From positions 39,785,034 through 39,849,033 of the forward strand of contig OX419762.1 of NCBI GenBank assembly GCA_948567375.1: a DNA stretch of 64,000 nucleotides, read 5' to 3'. The stretch is from Lunularia cruciata. Lineage: Eukaryota > Streptophyta > Marchantiopsida > Lunulariales > Lunulariaceae. Of this stretch, positions 35,672 through 46,577 are shown in pieces. Each line of letters begins with the position of its first letter. The stretch's first letter is position 1. The notes under the pieces were generated by a model. It saw only the letters and a program-made list of their open reading frames with translations, was not told where the DNA came from and searched no databases. The position numbers and the translations under genes were made by a program.

Positions 35672-36299
35672 TATGTTTGGGGTTCCACACTTTTTTTAGT
35701 AACACAAATCTGTGAAACTCTGACTTTATAATTTTGACACTAAAAGTGCCAAGATCAATAAAAAGCTTAAAGCTCCTAAATCCGTAAACCGTGTAACACT
35801 CCCATTTTATTACGTCTTGTGTCCATGCATAGCAGATAGGTATCACTTTTTGACATTTTCTGACGAGTCTATGCTATATATATCATCTAAGCATAAACAC
35901 CACCCTCCTCTTTTGAGCATATTAAGGAGCTATGGTGCTATAGTCAAGAGATAGATATGGAATTTTGACAAGAGTGCCTCTTAGAGGAGGTTGTGTCAAA
36001 ATATCAACTTAAGAAATGCTACAAGTGTTATAAAGAAGCTCATGTAGTGGATTTCATACACTCACCAAGAGTTAATGTTAGCTTGATCAAGCTAATCTCA
36101 CCTCTAGAGTATAATTAAGGTTGATCTTTGTATTTTGTCTCTAGTTCTTCATAATTATACAAGGATTGAAAAAGCATGAAGACCATAAATACCAAAAATA
36201 GACTTGACCAACCAAAACACTTTGGTTGGACGTGCAAATGTTTAAGATGAGTTCTCCTTGATAGTAACATGTAGCTCTTCGAAGTAACATGTAGCTCTT
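35672..36299. other. No gene recognised
   Basis: The sequence between the minisatellite and family D copy 3 has no homology I recognise. Near the right border an 18-base AGTAACATGTAGCTCTTC block is repeated at 36263 and 36283. Confidence 0.5.
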
Positions 36300-39200
36300 C
36301 TTGGTTGCATCTTTAATCTCTCAGGTAGAAACCATACCCAGAAGAGAGTAACAAGCACTGATTCGCAGTCTGGTCACAAATTCACACTCCTTAATCACAA
36401 ATCCTTCAATTCTTTCCAAACAATCTTGATTGTGATGATTCAAGCTCTCCCAAAAACGGCACTTCATTGCAAAACAACTTTGCCTCAGAATTGTGTTCCA
36501 CCCCTCCACTGAAGGTACAACTTCCTCGATTGAAATTGCTTCACATCAACTTCACACTGCACTCACAAATGCAGAATACTACCAACACTACAATTCCTCT
36601 CAGATCTGTCAAGGCATTGCTTTGATTGCACTTCACTCAGGATCAAACACACAGAATGAAGATCAAGGCTACGGAATCCAACATCCAACAAACACTCTGA
36701 CTTGCACTTTGAATTTCTCCAAACACTCACAAACACAAGTACAATGTTGATACTCAGAATCAAGCTCAAGCAACGAGCACTACTTCACAGCACTTTGCTT
36801 TATCTATTCTCAGAAATAATGAGCACTAAACAACATTTGATTGTGAAGGCCACTCTTAAATAGTGAATCAATCGACAGTCTTAACAACTATACCATTCTA
36901 CAACAACTCTTCTAACCTGCAAATCCAAAATGACAATGCACCTCTTCATATCTGCCTCTTCAAATCTCAAATCTGTTACTAATCCGATCCGATGTCTACT
37001 TCGTCCTCGGCTTTCAAACCCAAACCCAAAGTAACTTTACTTCCTAATATTCTGTCCTCAGGTTTCACATCTTCTACTTCTTCTACCAGATCCAGCAATT
37101 CTTTTTCCTGATCTGAAATTCCACTAGTGGGTAATCTATCTAACTCCTTATCTCCCGACCCACTCTTCTCTAATGTCTCCATTGGTAACTCCAAAGACAT
37201 TTGTACTCCTACGTTATTTACTTCGGGTTTTGCTTGAACATCTTTCCAAAGCTTTTCTATCTCTATTTTCACTAAGTCTAATCTAATTGAAATGTTATCC
37301 TCTACTTCTAAAATCTTCCTATCTACTCGAGTCCTTAAACTAATCAACAAGGCGTTCAAATCAGTGTCTTTTGCCTGTCTTTGCCTTGTCTCCTGCACCA
37401 ACAATTTAAACTCGTGCAATCTTGTCTCTTCAATTTGAACGCTGGCCTCTATACTCAACATTGCATTCATCTAGAGGACAATCTCCTTTATCGGCTCCAA
37501 TCTTGTCTTCCTTCCTCGTTCCTGATCTGCAAGCCAGTCCTCTCGATACATCGCCAACTCCTCGAACTTGGCTTTCACCCACTCCTTCTTCTCTTTCTAG
37601 ACAACCTTCTCCTCTTGATTACAAAGTAACTCTTGTAATCGGTCTTCTTCTCTGTATCGTGCCGCCGACTCTCATTGCTAGAGTTGCTTCTTCTCCTCGA
37701 CACTCTCCATCACTCTATTGAGCTCCTGATCCTTTGCAGCTACTCTCGCCATAGCATAGATTACTTCTACTCTTGAATCAGCAAACTGCTGCTTCAAGAT
37801 CTCATACTCCACTACTTGTCTCTCCCTTGCTATGTCACTCTTCTTCACAAGATCCTCTTGATAATTTACCTCTCTCTTCAGGTCTTCAATTACCTGACTT
37901 CTCACCACTGCCTCTGCTTGCAGCACTTCCCTTTCCTCCTCTCCTCGGGTTACACTCTTTTTCAACTCCAAGTTCTCTTCTTCTAATTGCGCTAATACCT
38001 GCAACACAATCGTCACCTCCGGACATGTTGACTGCATCTCCCTCTTCTTGCACTCCAACCTCACCAACAATGGACACACGATTTCTTGCTAGTACTCCAC
38101 TCCATTTCTTGCACCTACTTCTTCCGGCATAGAAATCTCCCTCCTTACCTCTTCTTCACCCGATACTCACCTTCTCCTCTGTAGTCTTTGTATCGGAATT
38201 GATGCCTCACTTCCCGAGCTTTTGCTTACCTCGTCTTTTGCTTTACTCGGCACCGCTTCACACTTTGTCTTACGTCTTGAGCGAACTCCTCGCTGTACTG
38301 CGATCTTCTTTTCTTCGGGCACAGTTACTTTGTCTTCCAACTGTGTATGAACTTCTTCTTCTTCTGCTTCTTCAGCCAATGGAGCCGATGTCATTTCTCT
38401 CCCTTCATCACTATTGCTACTCGTATCCCCACTCTGCAACGTTAGCTCAAGCTCTTCCTTGTGTTCCAAGTCTTCAGTCTTGAGCTCGGCATCTCCTTCT
38501 GAGTCTTCGTCCTCCGACTCAATTACCACCATTCCTTGCCTCGTGTTGCCTCTCCGCGTCTTCCAAGGTTTCTTGATATCTTTGGCTTCACCTTGTGAAC
38601 CTCTCTTCTTTGTTGTCAGAGTACTTACTTCTATCTCCACGCTCTTACCCGTCTTTGTGTTGTAATCATCCGTGCTTCGGATTTGGAGAATGTACTATTG
38701 TTCCTCCACGTTGACTTCTCTTCTTAAGTCGGGATGGAAGTGAGACACCATTCTGTTTTGCTCCGCCAAATTGAGCAAATTCAACCCAAGGTAGAAATGT
38801 GCTGCAAACGATACGATGTAGTGTAGAAGCGACTTATCCCTCAAATTCTACACCATCTGTCGCGTCCTCCCATGGAAGCACCTCGCCCAATTAATAGGTT
38901 CTCCTGCAAACAACTTATGGAAGAACACCGCTTTGTGTTTCATCACATAAGTGTTCTCTCCGGCTTCAAGATTGCCATGAGAGCACTCACAATCCCTCTC
39001 TTCACTGGATCCTTGTAACTCTCAACCTTATACTCATTCTTTGTTCTCTTCGAAGAGAAAGCGTCTTTCACCTCCTGAGTCTCCTGAGCTATCTCTCCCT
39101 TCCCCAAGAACGTGGCTCCCTGCTCCGAGCTTGCCTCCTTCTTGAGTACAAGTCTCCAATCCAACCCTGTCCAGCGAGCCGGATTTCCTCTCTTCCCTTC

Positions 39201-39941
39201 TTCCTCGGGTCCATCGAGACACTTACTCTTGATGATTTTTGTCATGAATCCTGGAAAGCTTACATTCCAGTTCCATGCCAGAAATGTGATCCAAAGTCGG
39301 CTCAAGACCGCGATCCTCGCTATTACGTCTAACTTCTAAATCGCATGATTTCTCACTGTGAATTCGGAGTTTTTCTTTCCTCCTCCCATCTCTTCTACTT
39401 TCTCACTCTCTCTTGATTTCACTCTTGCGACTTCTCCCTTGCGCACTAACACAATTCCAACTCTATTTCCCTTCCCCCGGTCACCTACAAGACGACTTCT
39501 CAACGGCGAAGGAAAACTACTCGACATTTTGTCGTTGCAAGTTTGATTTTTATAGAGTTGCGCTTCTTCATCTTCCGTCACTTCAAGTTTCTACCGAGAA
39601 ATCACACCTCTTGCATGCACCTGTCACTGTCAAACAACCTTCCCGCGTATGGGCTGCCAGTTTTTGAACGGTCCCTTTTTGAATTTCTTGCCCCGACGAA
39701 AGGTTGTTAGACTGTCTTTGCTTTGGGTTGAGCTCCCCTTGATACGAAGACATTTTACTTTGGGTTGTATGCTAACAGGGCATTTCTGAGTACTTCGCCT
39801 TATGACCCAAAGTCACTTTACTTTGGGTTTCATCCCGAAGACTCTTTTCTTCGCCTTCTTTGGCCATACAGGTGCAATACAACTTCTCTATACACTTCTT
39901 CTCCTTTATTTTGAAAAAAACAAAAAAATATGGGCACCACA
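36300..39941 (-). mobile_element. Family D long unit, copy 3, 3' end truncated
   Basis: On the minus strand it starts TGTGGTGCCCATATTTTT at 39941 and runs through a long protein frame and a TATTTAAG box (36862-36856). It then runs through the R-U5-like part shared with copies 1, 2 and 4, up to about 36300, where the last ~100 bp and the GTTGTCACA end are missing. Its start abuts the family C LTR, so it probably inserted near position 10 of that LTR. Compared with the 1.9-kb units it keeps about 1.8 kb of extra coding sequence. Confidence 0.75.
36979..39600 (-). pseudogene. Family D protein (coiled-coil, acidic), copy 3, broken
   Basis: The segments 39581-39336, 39305-38943, 38640-38167, 38079-37678 and 37470-36979 form one protein of roughly 860 residues, with in-frame stops and one frameshift near 38990. 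The N-terminal part has KHKAVFFHKLFAGEPINW and a Leu-rich helical stretch. Next comes a highly acidic Ser/Glu region with a basic patch (about 38640-38167), long Glu/Lys coiled coil (38079-37400), and the tail ending EVDIGSD. It has no RT, protease or nuclease motif. It loosely recalls plant transposon-associated proteins of unknown function. It lies upstream of the unit's own promoter-like box. Confidence 0.6.
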
Positions 39942-41620
39942 ATTTGCAACACCTAAGCTAGTTTGCTAGGATGCTTGAGTGATTATCTTGGCAATGACCA
40001 TTTTATTATTGGTTATTCATGGACTACTTATTAATGGCTATCTATTCAATTAGGGTTTTTTTTTTTTGCACTGCTGGAGCCATTAGTTACTTTTTTATTA
40101 TTGTTAGATATGTTGTTAAGGTTGGACTCTTTTGGTCTTCCCAAGGTATAATTCAAACTGGAGTTTCATAAAGCTCACCTCTTTCATGTTGAGCCTCTAA
40201 GCCCTTGGTTATGGTGGAAAGAGTTGGTGGGTGTAACATAGATGTCACGCCATTTGTAGTTCCGCATCTAGATGCTCGGACACTGGAGTTCCAGTGATGG
40301 TAGTTAGAGTTATTCTAGCTGTTTCTCAGGGACTACTTTCCGACGGTTAGATTTCGTGTTTGGGGTACTGACTTCACGGTGGGGCCCACCGTCACTTTGC
40401 ACCATTTGCACCGTCGAGTGTGCCGTCAGCGGGACCGTTAGGGTTTCAGGGCTAGCTCGAGTCCAGGGGGTATAGTTTCAAAGTGAGCTCCAGAGAGCTC
40501 ACTTCTCTGATGTTGAGCCTTCGAGTTCCTGGCTATGGTGGACAGAGGCCGGCGAGCGTCACCTGGATTCTCTATGCTTGAGTGGGTGTGGCTTGACTGT
40601 AATCAGTGCCTAGTTGTTGGCAGTTTATAGAGTGACAGATCAAGTACTGATCTGAATTGAGTTGAGTTGAAAGTGTTAAGCAATCTGATTACATCAGAGA
40701 AGTGAAGTCAGGGGGAAATCGGGTGCAGGAACGTTGAGTGTTGGTGGTATCTCCAAGCTCGGTGGATCGTGGTAGCTCGATTCAGGTTCTATGTTTCCCT
40801 AGTGTGCAGAAGCTCGTGTAGTTGATGCAAATTTGGCAGTTAGGCGGACGGTGTGCGGAAGCGCTGGCCAAATTTCGAGCAAAGAAGGAGCAATTTTCGA
40901 GCAGTGTTGTGATTTTGAGCTCAGGAGGTGAAGGCAGGACCAATTTGCTGCGAGTTGGGCTCAGAAAGTGAAATTGAAGGTGGAGTTGGAAAGCTCTTCT
41001 CATGAAATTGTGATTTGGAAAAACCCGTTTTGTCAATTTGGCTCGAGTGGAAAGTTAGCGGGGGATTTGGCGGACATCCATCTTTAGGGTTTACGTCAGA
41101 TTTTACGTCAGATTTACGTCAGATTTTGGGCCAGAATTGGAGGAGTTTCGCTGTTTGGCCAGATTTGGAGAAGTTTCGCTAGTTTGGAGGAGTTTCACAG
41201 ATTTGGAGAAGTTTCACCAATTTTGGAGGAGGTTCGAAGTGGCAACAAGAAAGGCCTCATTTGGCTGAATTTTGGCGTTTAGAGGCATAGGGCTGTGGGC
41301 TATGAGAGGCTACGAAGGCCTAGAAGGGCCAGCAAGCCAGCTTGCTGGCGTGAGGCTAGCTAGTTTAGTGTAGATCTTGGTCATTAGTTGGCAAAATCTG
41401 CCTTTCTTGCTAGATTGTGCGCAACAGGGTTTGACCCCTAGATCTCTTGTTCCTAGACTGGTGCCCTAGCCAACTGGTCCACCCTCACTTGTTGTCATAG
41501 TGACTGTGCCACTGTTATCTATACACATGTAGCTTTGGCTAGGAGAGGCAGTTTGATCCCATTCTTGGTGATCCTGGTAGCTTAGGACTTAGATACGAAC
41601 TACTCTTATGTCAAATGCCA
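39942..41620 (+). repeat. 5' LTR of family C copy 1
   Basis: It runs from ATTTGCAACACC (the first nine or so LTR bases replaced by the family D border) to TCAAATGCCA. It contains two ~310-bp tandem subrepeats, from 39942 and 40252, that share ATGTTGAGCCT, GCTATGGTGGA and GGGACTACTT-like blocks. The same double structure is in copy 2 (28684-29339). Confidence 0.75.
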
Positions 41621-41622
41621 AA

Positions 41623-41640
41623 TGGTGGCAGAGTCAGTCC
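41623..41640 (+). other. Probable primer binding site of family C
   Basis: TGGTGGCAGAGTCAGTCC starts two bases after the LTR end, where the PBS belongs, and is partly kept in copy 2. The matching tRNA is not identified. It shares only TGG and AGAG with the initiator-Met site. Confidence 0.5.
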
Positions 41641-42225
41641 CGTGTTGTGTTATGAGATGGAGGGTTTTCGTTTAGATTTCTTGTGATTGGATCCCCTCCA
41701 TTCTCTGCTTCCTGTTTGTGCACCACGTTTGTGTGAGGTGCCTTGACTTTTGAGCGTTGGTGCTCTGGTGTGCTCTCGGTGGTGAGGCTGGAGTGATGAC
41801 CAGTCAGACTACCTTTGTTTCTCTCCGGTGAGGCAGGAAGTGATGACCTGCAGACCGTGAGAGTGCGTGTTATGATGGCAGGTTACAGGTTGCCCTTCCC
41901 CTAGTGTAGTTATCTCGGTTAGAGTTACATTAGTGGGTGGTGTCTAGTTGGTGTTGGCACTTGGTGGGGCACTTGCAGTTGCGACTTGCGGTTGCAGTTG
42001 GTGGTTCGGGTTTGCTGTTGCAGTTACGTGGTCACGACGGAGTTCTTTGGAGATTCCAGAGGAGTTAGCCCTGCAGTACGCATTGGGTTTACTCGGAGTG
42101 GTGCTCGGTATCAGCCTGTATCTCAGGTCCCAGTGAGGAAGGAGATTGACTCTGAGTTGGAGTTTGACACAGGAGCTGATTCAGTTGAGAGTGCACTTGG
42201 TGTGTCCGCACCATTGTTGTGGGAC

Positions 42226-42704
42226 ATGGACGAGATTTATGGGGCCTCCAAAGGGCCTAGGCGTTACTCTGGTACAATGGGTACTATTGAGTTGGATGAT
42301 TTCATCCAGGAGTTCGATAGTTGGTGTGATCTGCAGCAGATGCGGAACCCGACTTTGTTCACACCCTTCATGGCATGGAAGGGGTTGTTTCAGCACTTGG
42401 AGGGTCCACCGATGGACGACTACCATGAGTTGAGGAGAGCTCATTTGGAGGAGATTGAGTTATGGAGACAGTATTGGTCTCCACACTATGTCTCCATCAC
42501 TTCAGGTTCGGTGGCCAAGAGTAGGTCGGCTGTACCTACGAGTTCTAGCTCGAGTAGTGTTGGTGGAGCTAGTGGAGGTGCACTAGTTGGAGATAGTGCT
42601 ACTACGAGTGGAGGTACCGCTGCAGGAGGTGGTGTGGTACCAGGGTTTAACCCCATGGTGGAGTTCTTCCTATGTTTGAGGCAGAACTACCAGGGAGCGC
42701 GGAC
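42226..42704 (+). CDS. gag of family C copy 1, N-terminal part
   Basis: I start at ATG 42226 (MDEIYGASKGPRRYSG), because the decayed copy keeps an ATG there, although the frame is open further up. The capsid-like part has the retrotransposon gag pattern ELDDFIQEFDSWCD, FMAWKGLFQHLEG and HLEEIELWRQYW, followed by a Ser/Gly-rich stretch. The frame reaches the family A insertion at 42705 after QNYQGAR and continues in phase at 50508. Gag would form the particle that holds RNA, RT and, in this element, possibly DNMT (inference). Confidence 0.75.
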
Positions 42705-43383
42705 TGTAACACCCATTTGTGCATGTGTGTGGTATTGTGATATTTAGCTTAGTATTACAAGTACTTAAGAGATATTATTTATATAGAGATAAAGGATGGT
42801 TCTATATTAGTCATGGTTAGCTAAAGTTAGTCATAGCTAAGATAGATGGGACCTTACTTTAGAGGAAGTAGAAAAGATGAGCACCACTATTTTGGATTTT
42901 AGTGTGTTGACTTGGTATTATTCCTAGGTGTTTGGCTTTGGGGAAAGAGTTGAGAACTCTTGGGCCCGCAAGCCTTTTTGTTTTGGATTCTTCTTTAGTC
43001 CAAGGATAGCCCATGTGAAGGAATCCTTGCTTTAGTGGTTGGGTCAAGATAAGGGGAATATGCCCATGTGAATGGATATTCCTTTCTACTTTTTGACTTT
43101 ACTTGACTTTTAGTCTAGTAACTTGAGTTACTACGGTAATTAGTAACTTTGGTACGTAACTATTTCACAAGTATATAAACAAGGTGTGAGGAGGTACTCA
43201 TCATCCTTTCATTTGCAATTATCTCTCTCTCATTGAGTTCTCTAGTGAGCAATGTCTTGAGTCTTGGAGTGTTAGCCTTGGAGGAGTATGATGGAGTTGG
43301 GGTTCCTTGCCTTCTTAGTCCATGGTGCGCTACCATAATAGCCATCAGAGGTTCATCCTGAGTGAGAGACAGGCCGGCTCACA
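42705..43383 (+). repeat. 5' LTR of family A copy 2
   Basis: TGTAACACCC to GGCTCACA. It contains a TATATAAA box at 43172-43179 about 210 bp before its end, and GACTTTACTTGACTTTTAG short tandem units upstream of it. Confidence 0.95.
43172..43179 (+). promoter_or_regulatory. TATA box in family A 5' LTR
   Basis: TATATAAA followed by CAAGG, the only strong TATA in the LTR, identical at 50294-50301 in the 3' LTR. It should set the RNA start some 30 bp downstream. Confidence 0.65.
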
Positions 43384-43387
43384 TTTT

Positions 43388-43404
43388 TGGTTCCGTTGCC
43401 GGGA
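43388..43404 (+). other. Primer binding site, tRNA-Asp-like
   Basis: TGGTTCCGTTGCCGGGA, four bases after the LTR end. Only the GTT/GCG part differs from the plant tRNA-Asp complement. Confidence 0.75.
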
Positions 43405-44219
43405 CCTCTCTAGAAGGCAAGATAATGTTCCGCGTCCAATTCTACATTAGGCAGAAGGAGGCTATGAGAGCTCACTTGGAGAGAACATTAGGAGAGGAGA
43501 GGGCTGAACTTATGTTAGAGAACCAAGATCCATTTGTATACCCTGTAGTTCATTATGATGTCTTTGAGGTGATTTTGTACATCTTGTACACATGAGAGGA
43601 ATTGGAGAGATTGTGTGAGGTGGATTGCAGATTTTGGGGATTAAGGTGATTTTGGGCAAAATCTCAAGTTTGAGATCTGGACTTGAGATTTCTACACATG
43701 ATAGCTTGGGTTATCTTTCAATTAGCACACTTGAAATTATTGAGAGAGCTTCTATGCGCATTGGGCTAGAATTTTTGAAAGGTGATAGGGTAAAGTGCTC
43801 CCGCAACTGCATGCTCTCTGGAAAATTGTACAGAGTCTGCCATTTCTTCAATTTTCAGTGAATCGTCCTGAAAATTTCCAAGAAAATTCAGTGCATTGTA
43901 TCCTACCTGCTGCCACAAAAATTACAGAGAGATCGTTTTTGTGCAGGGCGTTATGAGTTTTTGAAGTGAGGGGGGTGGTTTTCAGACCAAATCTGAAATA
44001 TGGGTGCTGAATAGAAAGGTGTCTAGGCCAAATGGCTCGATGAAAAGATCTGAAATTTTGCAGGGAGGGACGCCCTGGAGTTGTGATCAAGTGTGGAAAA
44101 TTTAAGAGGAGTGTGACATATTGGTTGGGAGATTTGAGTGACATTGTGAGGAAGGGTCAATTCTGCAGAGTGGAGATCTCATGCATGAGAAGTTTGAGAT
44201 CAACAAAAAGCATGTTTGA

Positions 44220-44717
44220 GTGTTTAGATTCATCTTGGGGAACATGGAGGGTCATCAAGAGTGGAAATTGAGATTATGCAAGGTTCCCCAAGGGTTTGAG
44301 GTGATTGTAGGGGTGGATTTGAGGAAAAGAGAGTTTACAATAGAATTTGAAGAGAGTGTTGAGAGGATCCAAAAACCTACACCACTTGGAGGAAAGAGTG
44401 AGTCTAAGTGCTTTCTATGTGGAGAGAAGGGACATAAGGCAAGTTCATGTCCATTGACCTTTGAGAGCAAGAGATTGAGGGAAAGGAGAGGCTTACTTGA
44501 CTTGGGTTTGCATGTTGGACCTTCTTCACCAAGATTGGGAGGGAGAAGATCTAAGACCAAGGAGTTGTGTGAGGTTTGTGGAGTTGAAGGACTTCCAAAA
44601 GGACATGAGTGTAGTGGAGTAAAAGCACTTTTGGAAACTTTGGTGAAGGATCTTGGAGAGAGTCTTAGTACAGCTACAGAAATACTACCACCTTCATCAG
44701 CTAGTTCTCAAGATTAG
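44220..44717 (+). CDS. Family A leader ORF: zinc-knuckle protein between LTR and gag
   Basis: A frame of 165 codons preceded by a stop at 44217-44219 and lacking an obvious ATG at its start. Residues 64-77 form a CX2CX4HX4C knuckle (CFLCGEKGHKASSC). A second Cys/His cluster (CEVCGVEG...GHEC) follows near residue 120, and the tail is Ser/Pro-rich. Copy 1 carries the same frame, broken. A related upstream stretch (44083-44271, with IVRKGQFCRVEISC) is in another frame, so an indel near 44240 probably splits a longer protein. Extra proteins upstream of gag are known in some plant gypsy lineages. Function is unknown, and RNA binding is a guess. Confidence 0.55.
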   Translation: MFRFILGNMEGHQEWKLRLCKVPQGFEVIVGVDLRKREFTIEFEESVERIQKPTPLGGKSESKCFLCGEKGHKASSCPLTFESKRLRERRGLLDLGLHVGPSSPRLGGRRSKTKELCEVCGVEGLPKGHECSGVKALLETLVKDLGESLSTATEILPPSSASSQD

Positions 44718-44951
44718 TGATGGAGATAATCTTTCAACTTATGGATAAACTATCCATGAGAGTTAGATTAATATGCACTCTAGGATTTGATGTTGCTATA
44801 GAAATCTTGGAGCAACCTGAACCTTTTGTGTTCCCTAGAGTGGATTATTCTCAGATGGTGTTAGTCATGTATATACTCTATTAGTAATAGAGTGAGAGAA
44901 AAAAAAAAAAAAATTTTTTTTGAGAGAAAAGAAAGATAGTGAGGGGTTAAG

Positions 44952-46568
44952 ATGGGGAAACTTCCGGTTTTCTTTGGCAAGGATGGAGAAGATGTGGAGG
45001 CCTTTGTGAGAGACTTCAAGAGAGCTTGCATAGGAAACAATGAGAGGAGGAAGAATGAGTGGGCCTCATTATTACCAGATTTCTTTGAGGATGCAGCACT
45101 TACATGGTATGAGTCAGAATACCAAAAGAGAGAGAGGAGAGAGGGGGAAGAGGAGTCTTGGGAGACTTTGACTTCAGCACTCATTGAGAACTTTCTTCCT
45201 GATGAGAGTTATGAGAGATTGATGAGTGAGGTTACATTTCTCAAGCAAGGAGATGGAGAGAAAGTGAGGGTCTATGTGGAAAGAGTGGAAAAGTTGGAGT
45301 CCAGATTTCGCATAGTGTTGAGGAAGGGTGGGGATGATGTGGAGACTACAATGATTGGCATAGGGGCCATGCTCACCAAGAATTTTGTGGGAGGATTGAG
45401 AACACAAATTAGAACCAAGGTGAGATATGAGAAACCTTCTTCCAAGGTTAAAGCTATCAAGATCGCAATTTGTATGGAGGAGAGTTTGGAAGGGGATGAG
45501 AGTGATTTGGTGGTGAAGGAGGTTGTGCATCCTCCTCAAGGCTACAAGTATGGTGGAACTTCTGATACTTTGGTGACAAGGGTTGCACCACAAGTAGTAG
45601 TTGCTCCAGTTCTTGCACCTCCACCAAAAGATCCACTCCAAACCATCACAGAACAACTTGCGGATCTCAAGATCAATGTGGTGCAACTATGGGAGAAGAG
45701 AGAGGTGGATCAGAATGTAGGGAGAGGGCCTAGGAGTTATGGAAACTATCCATATAGAGGAGGCCAACCAGCCAACAATTTCAATGATAGAAATTGTTTT
45801 GGTTGTGGAGGAAGAGGCCATATCCAAAGGAATTGCCCAAATTCCACTTACCATGGAGGAAGGGGTTATGAGGGAGCCAATAGAGGGAAAGAGGGAGGTA
45901 GTGAAACCCAAGTGGCTCCTAATCCCAACAAAGGTAAGGAGATAGCATCCATAGATGTGGTTGAGAGCAAGTATGAGAAGGGAGAGTGCTCAAACTCCAA
46001 GGGTCCTAATTTGGAGCTTTTGGCACAAGAGAAGAAGAGAGCTCGTTTTGCAGAGGATGTTCACTCTTCTCAAGGATTTACTTCAAGCAAGGATACTCCT
46101 ATGTCTACTAGGAGCACTCGCACCTCAGCACCATCAACAACAAAGACTCCAAGGAAGAAGTTGGGGATGGAGGACTTCTTGATCTCAAAGCAACAATGGA
46201 ACTACAATGTGTTGGAGGATGTTGGTAGTCACAAGGCTAACATCACAGTGGGCCAATTAATTGCTTTGAACCCTACCTTGAGAAAGGAGCTTAGAGGTGG
46301 TTTGAGTTCTACAAGGAGCAAGAAGAAGAAGAAGGCAAAATTTCCAGTATCAATGGGGGTGGTGGATGCCAAGCCAGCACCATGGGAGGCTTGTGAATAT
46401 GCCTCCAAGATTGATGTGAGAGTGAATGGTCACAACATCAAGGATGCATTGGTTGATGGAGGATCAGCAGTGAATGCCATGTCAGAAAGGTTGATGAAGA
46501 AGTTGGGTATGATACCCTCAAGACCTTCAACATTTGTGGTGAGCATGGCAAACAAGCAACAAGTTTGA
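44952..46568 (+). CDS. gag and start of protease, family A copy 2
   Basis: Starts at ATG 44952 (MGKLPVFFGKDGEDVEAFV). The capsid part (residues about 1-190) has FEDAALTWYESEYQKRERRE and VRVYVERVEKLESRFR. The zinc knuckle CFGCGGRGHIQRNC begins at residue 282. A Lys/Arg-rich linker follows, and then the N-terminal half of the aspartic protease, with the active site as D502-G-G-S (VDGGSAVNAMS). The frame ends at TGA 46566-46568 inside the protease, and pol continues in the same phase. CGA-to-TGA decay at a CG site would explain it. Programmed readthrough is less likely, since the stop splits the protease fold. Confidence 0.9.
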   Translation: MGKLPVFFGKDGEDVEAFVRDFKRACIGNNERRKNEWASLLPDFFEDAALTWYESEYQKRERREGEEESWETLTSALIENFLPDESYERLMSEVTFLKQGDGEKVRVYVERVEKLESRFRIVLRKGGDDVETTMIGIGAMLTKNFVGGLRTQIRTKVRYEKPSSKVKAIKIAICMEESLEGDESDLVVKEVVHPPQGYKYGGTSDTLVTRVAPQVVVAPVLAPPPKDPLQTITEQLADLKINVVQLWEKREVDQNVGRGPRSYGNYPYRGGQPANNFNDRNCFGCGGRGHIQRNCPNSTYHGGRGYEGANRGKEGGSETQVAPNPNKGKEIASIDVVESKYEKGECSNSKGPNLELLAQEKKRARFAEDVHSSQGFTSSKDTPMSTRSTRTSAPSTTKTPRKKLGMEDFLISKQQWNYNVLEDVGSHKANITVGQLIALNPTLRKELRGGLSSTRSKKKKKAKFPVSMGVVDAKPAPWEACEYASKIDVRVNGHNIKDALVDGGSAVNAMSERLMKKLGMIPSRPSTFVVSMANKQQV

Positions 46569-46577
46569 CCAGTAGGA

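Noticed and set aside
42705-42747. C-terminal residues after GAR in the gag N-terminal frame as a natural gag end
   Set aside because: They are translated from the family A LTR. The decayed copy shows gag continuing with the sequence found at 50508.
44861-45184. Minus-strand open frame opposite family A gag
   Set aside because: It is the reverse complement of a well-supported gag gene, and its Ser/Leu-rich composition is what antisense of Lys/Glu-rich coding sequence gives.
45174-45686. 170-codon minus-strand frame
   Set aside because: Antisense to gag of family A. No independent support.
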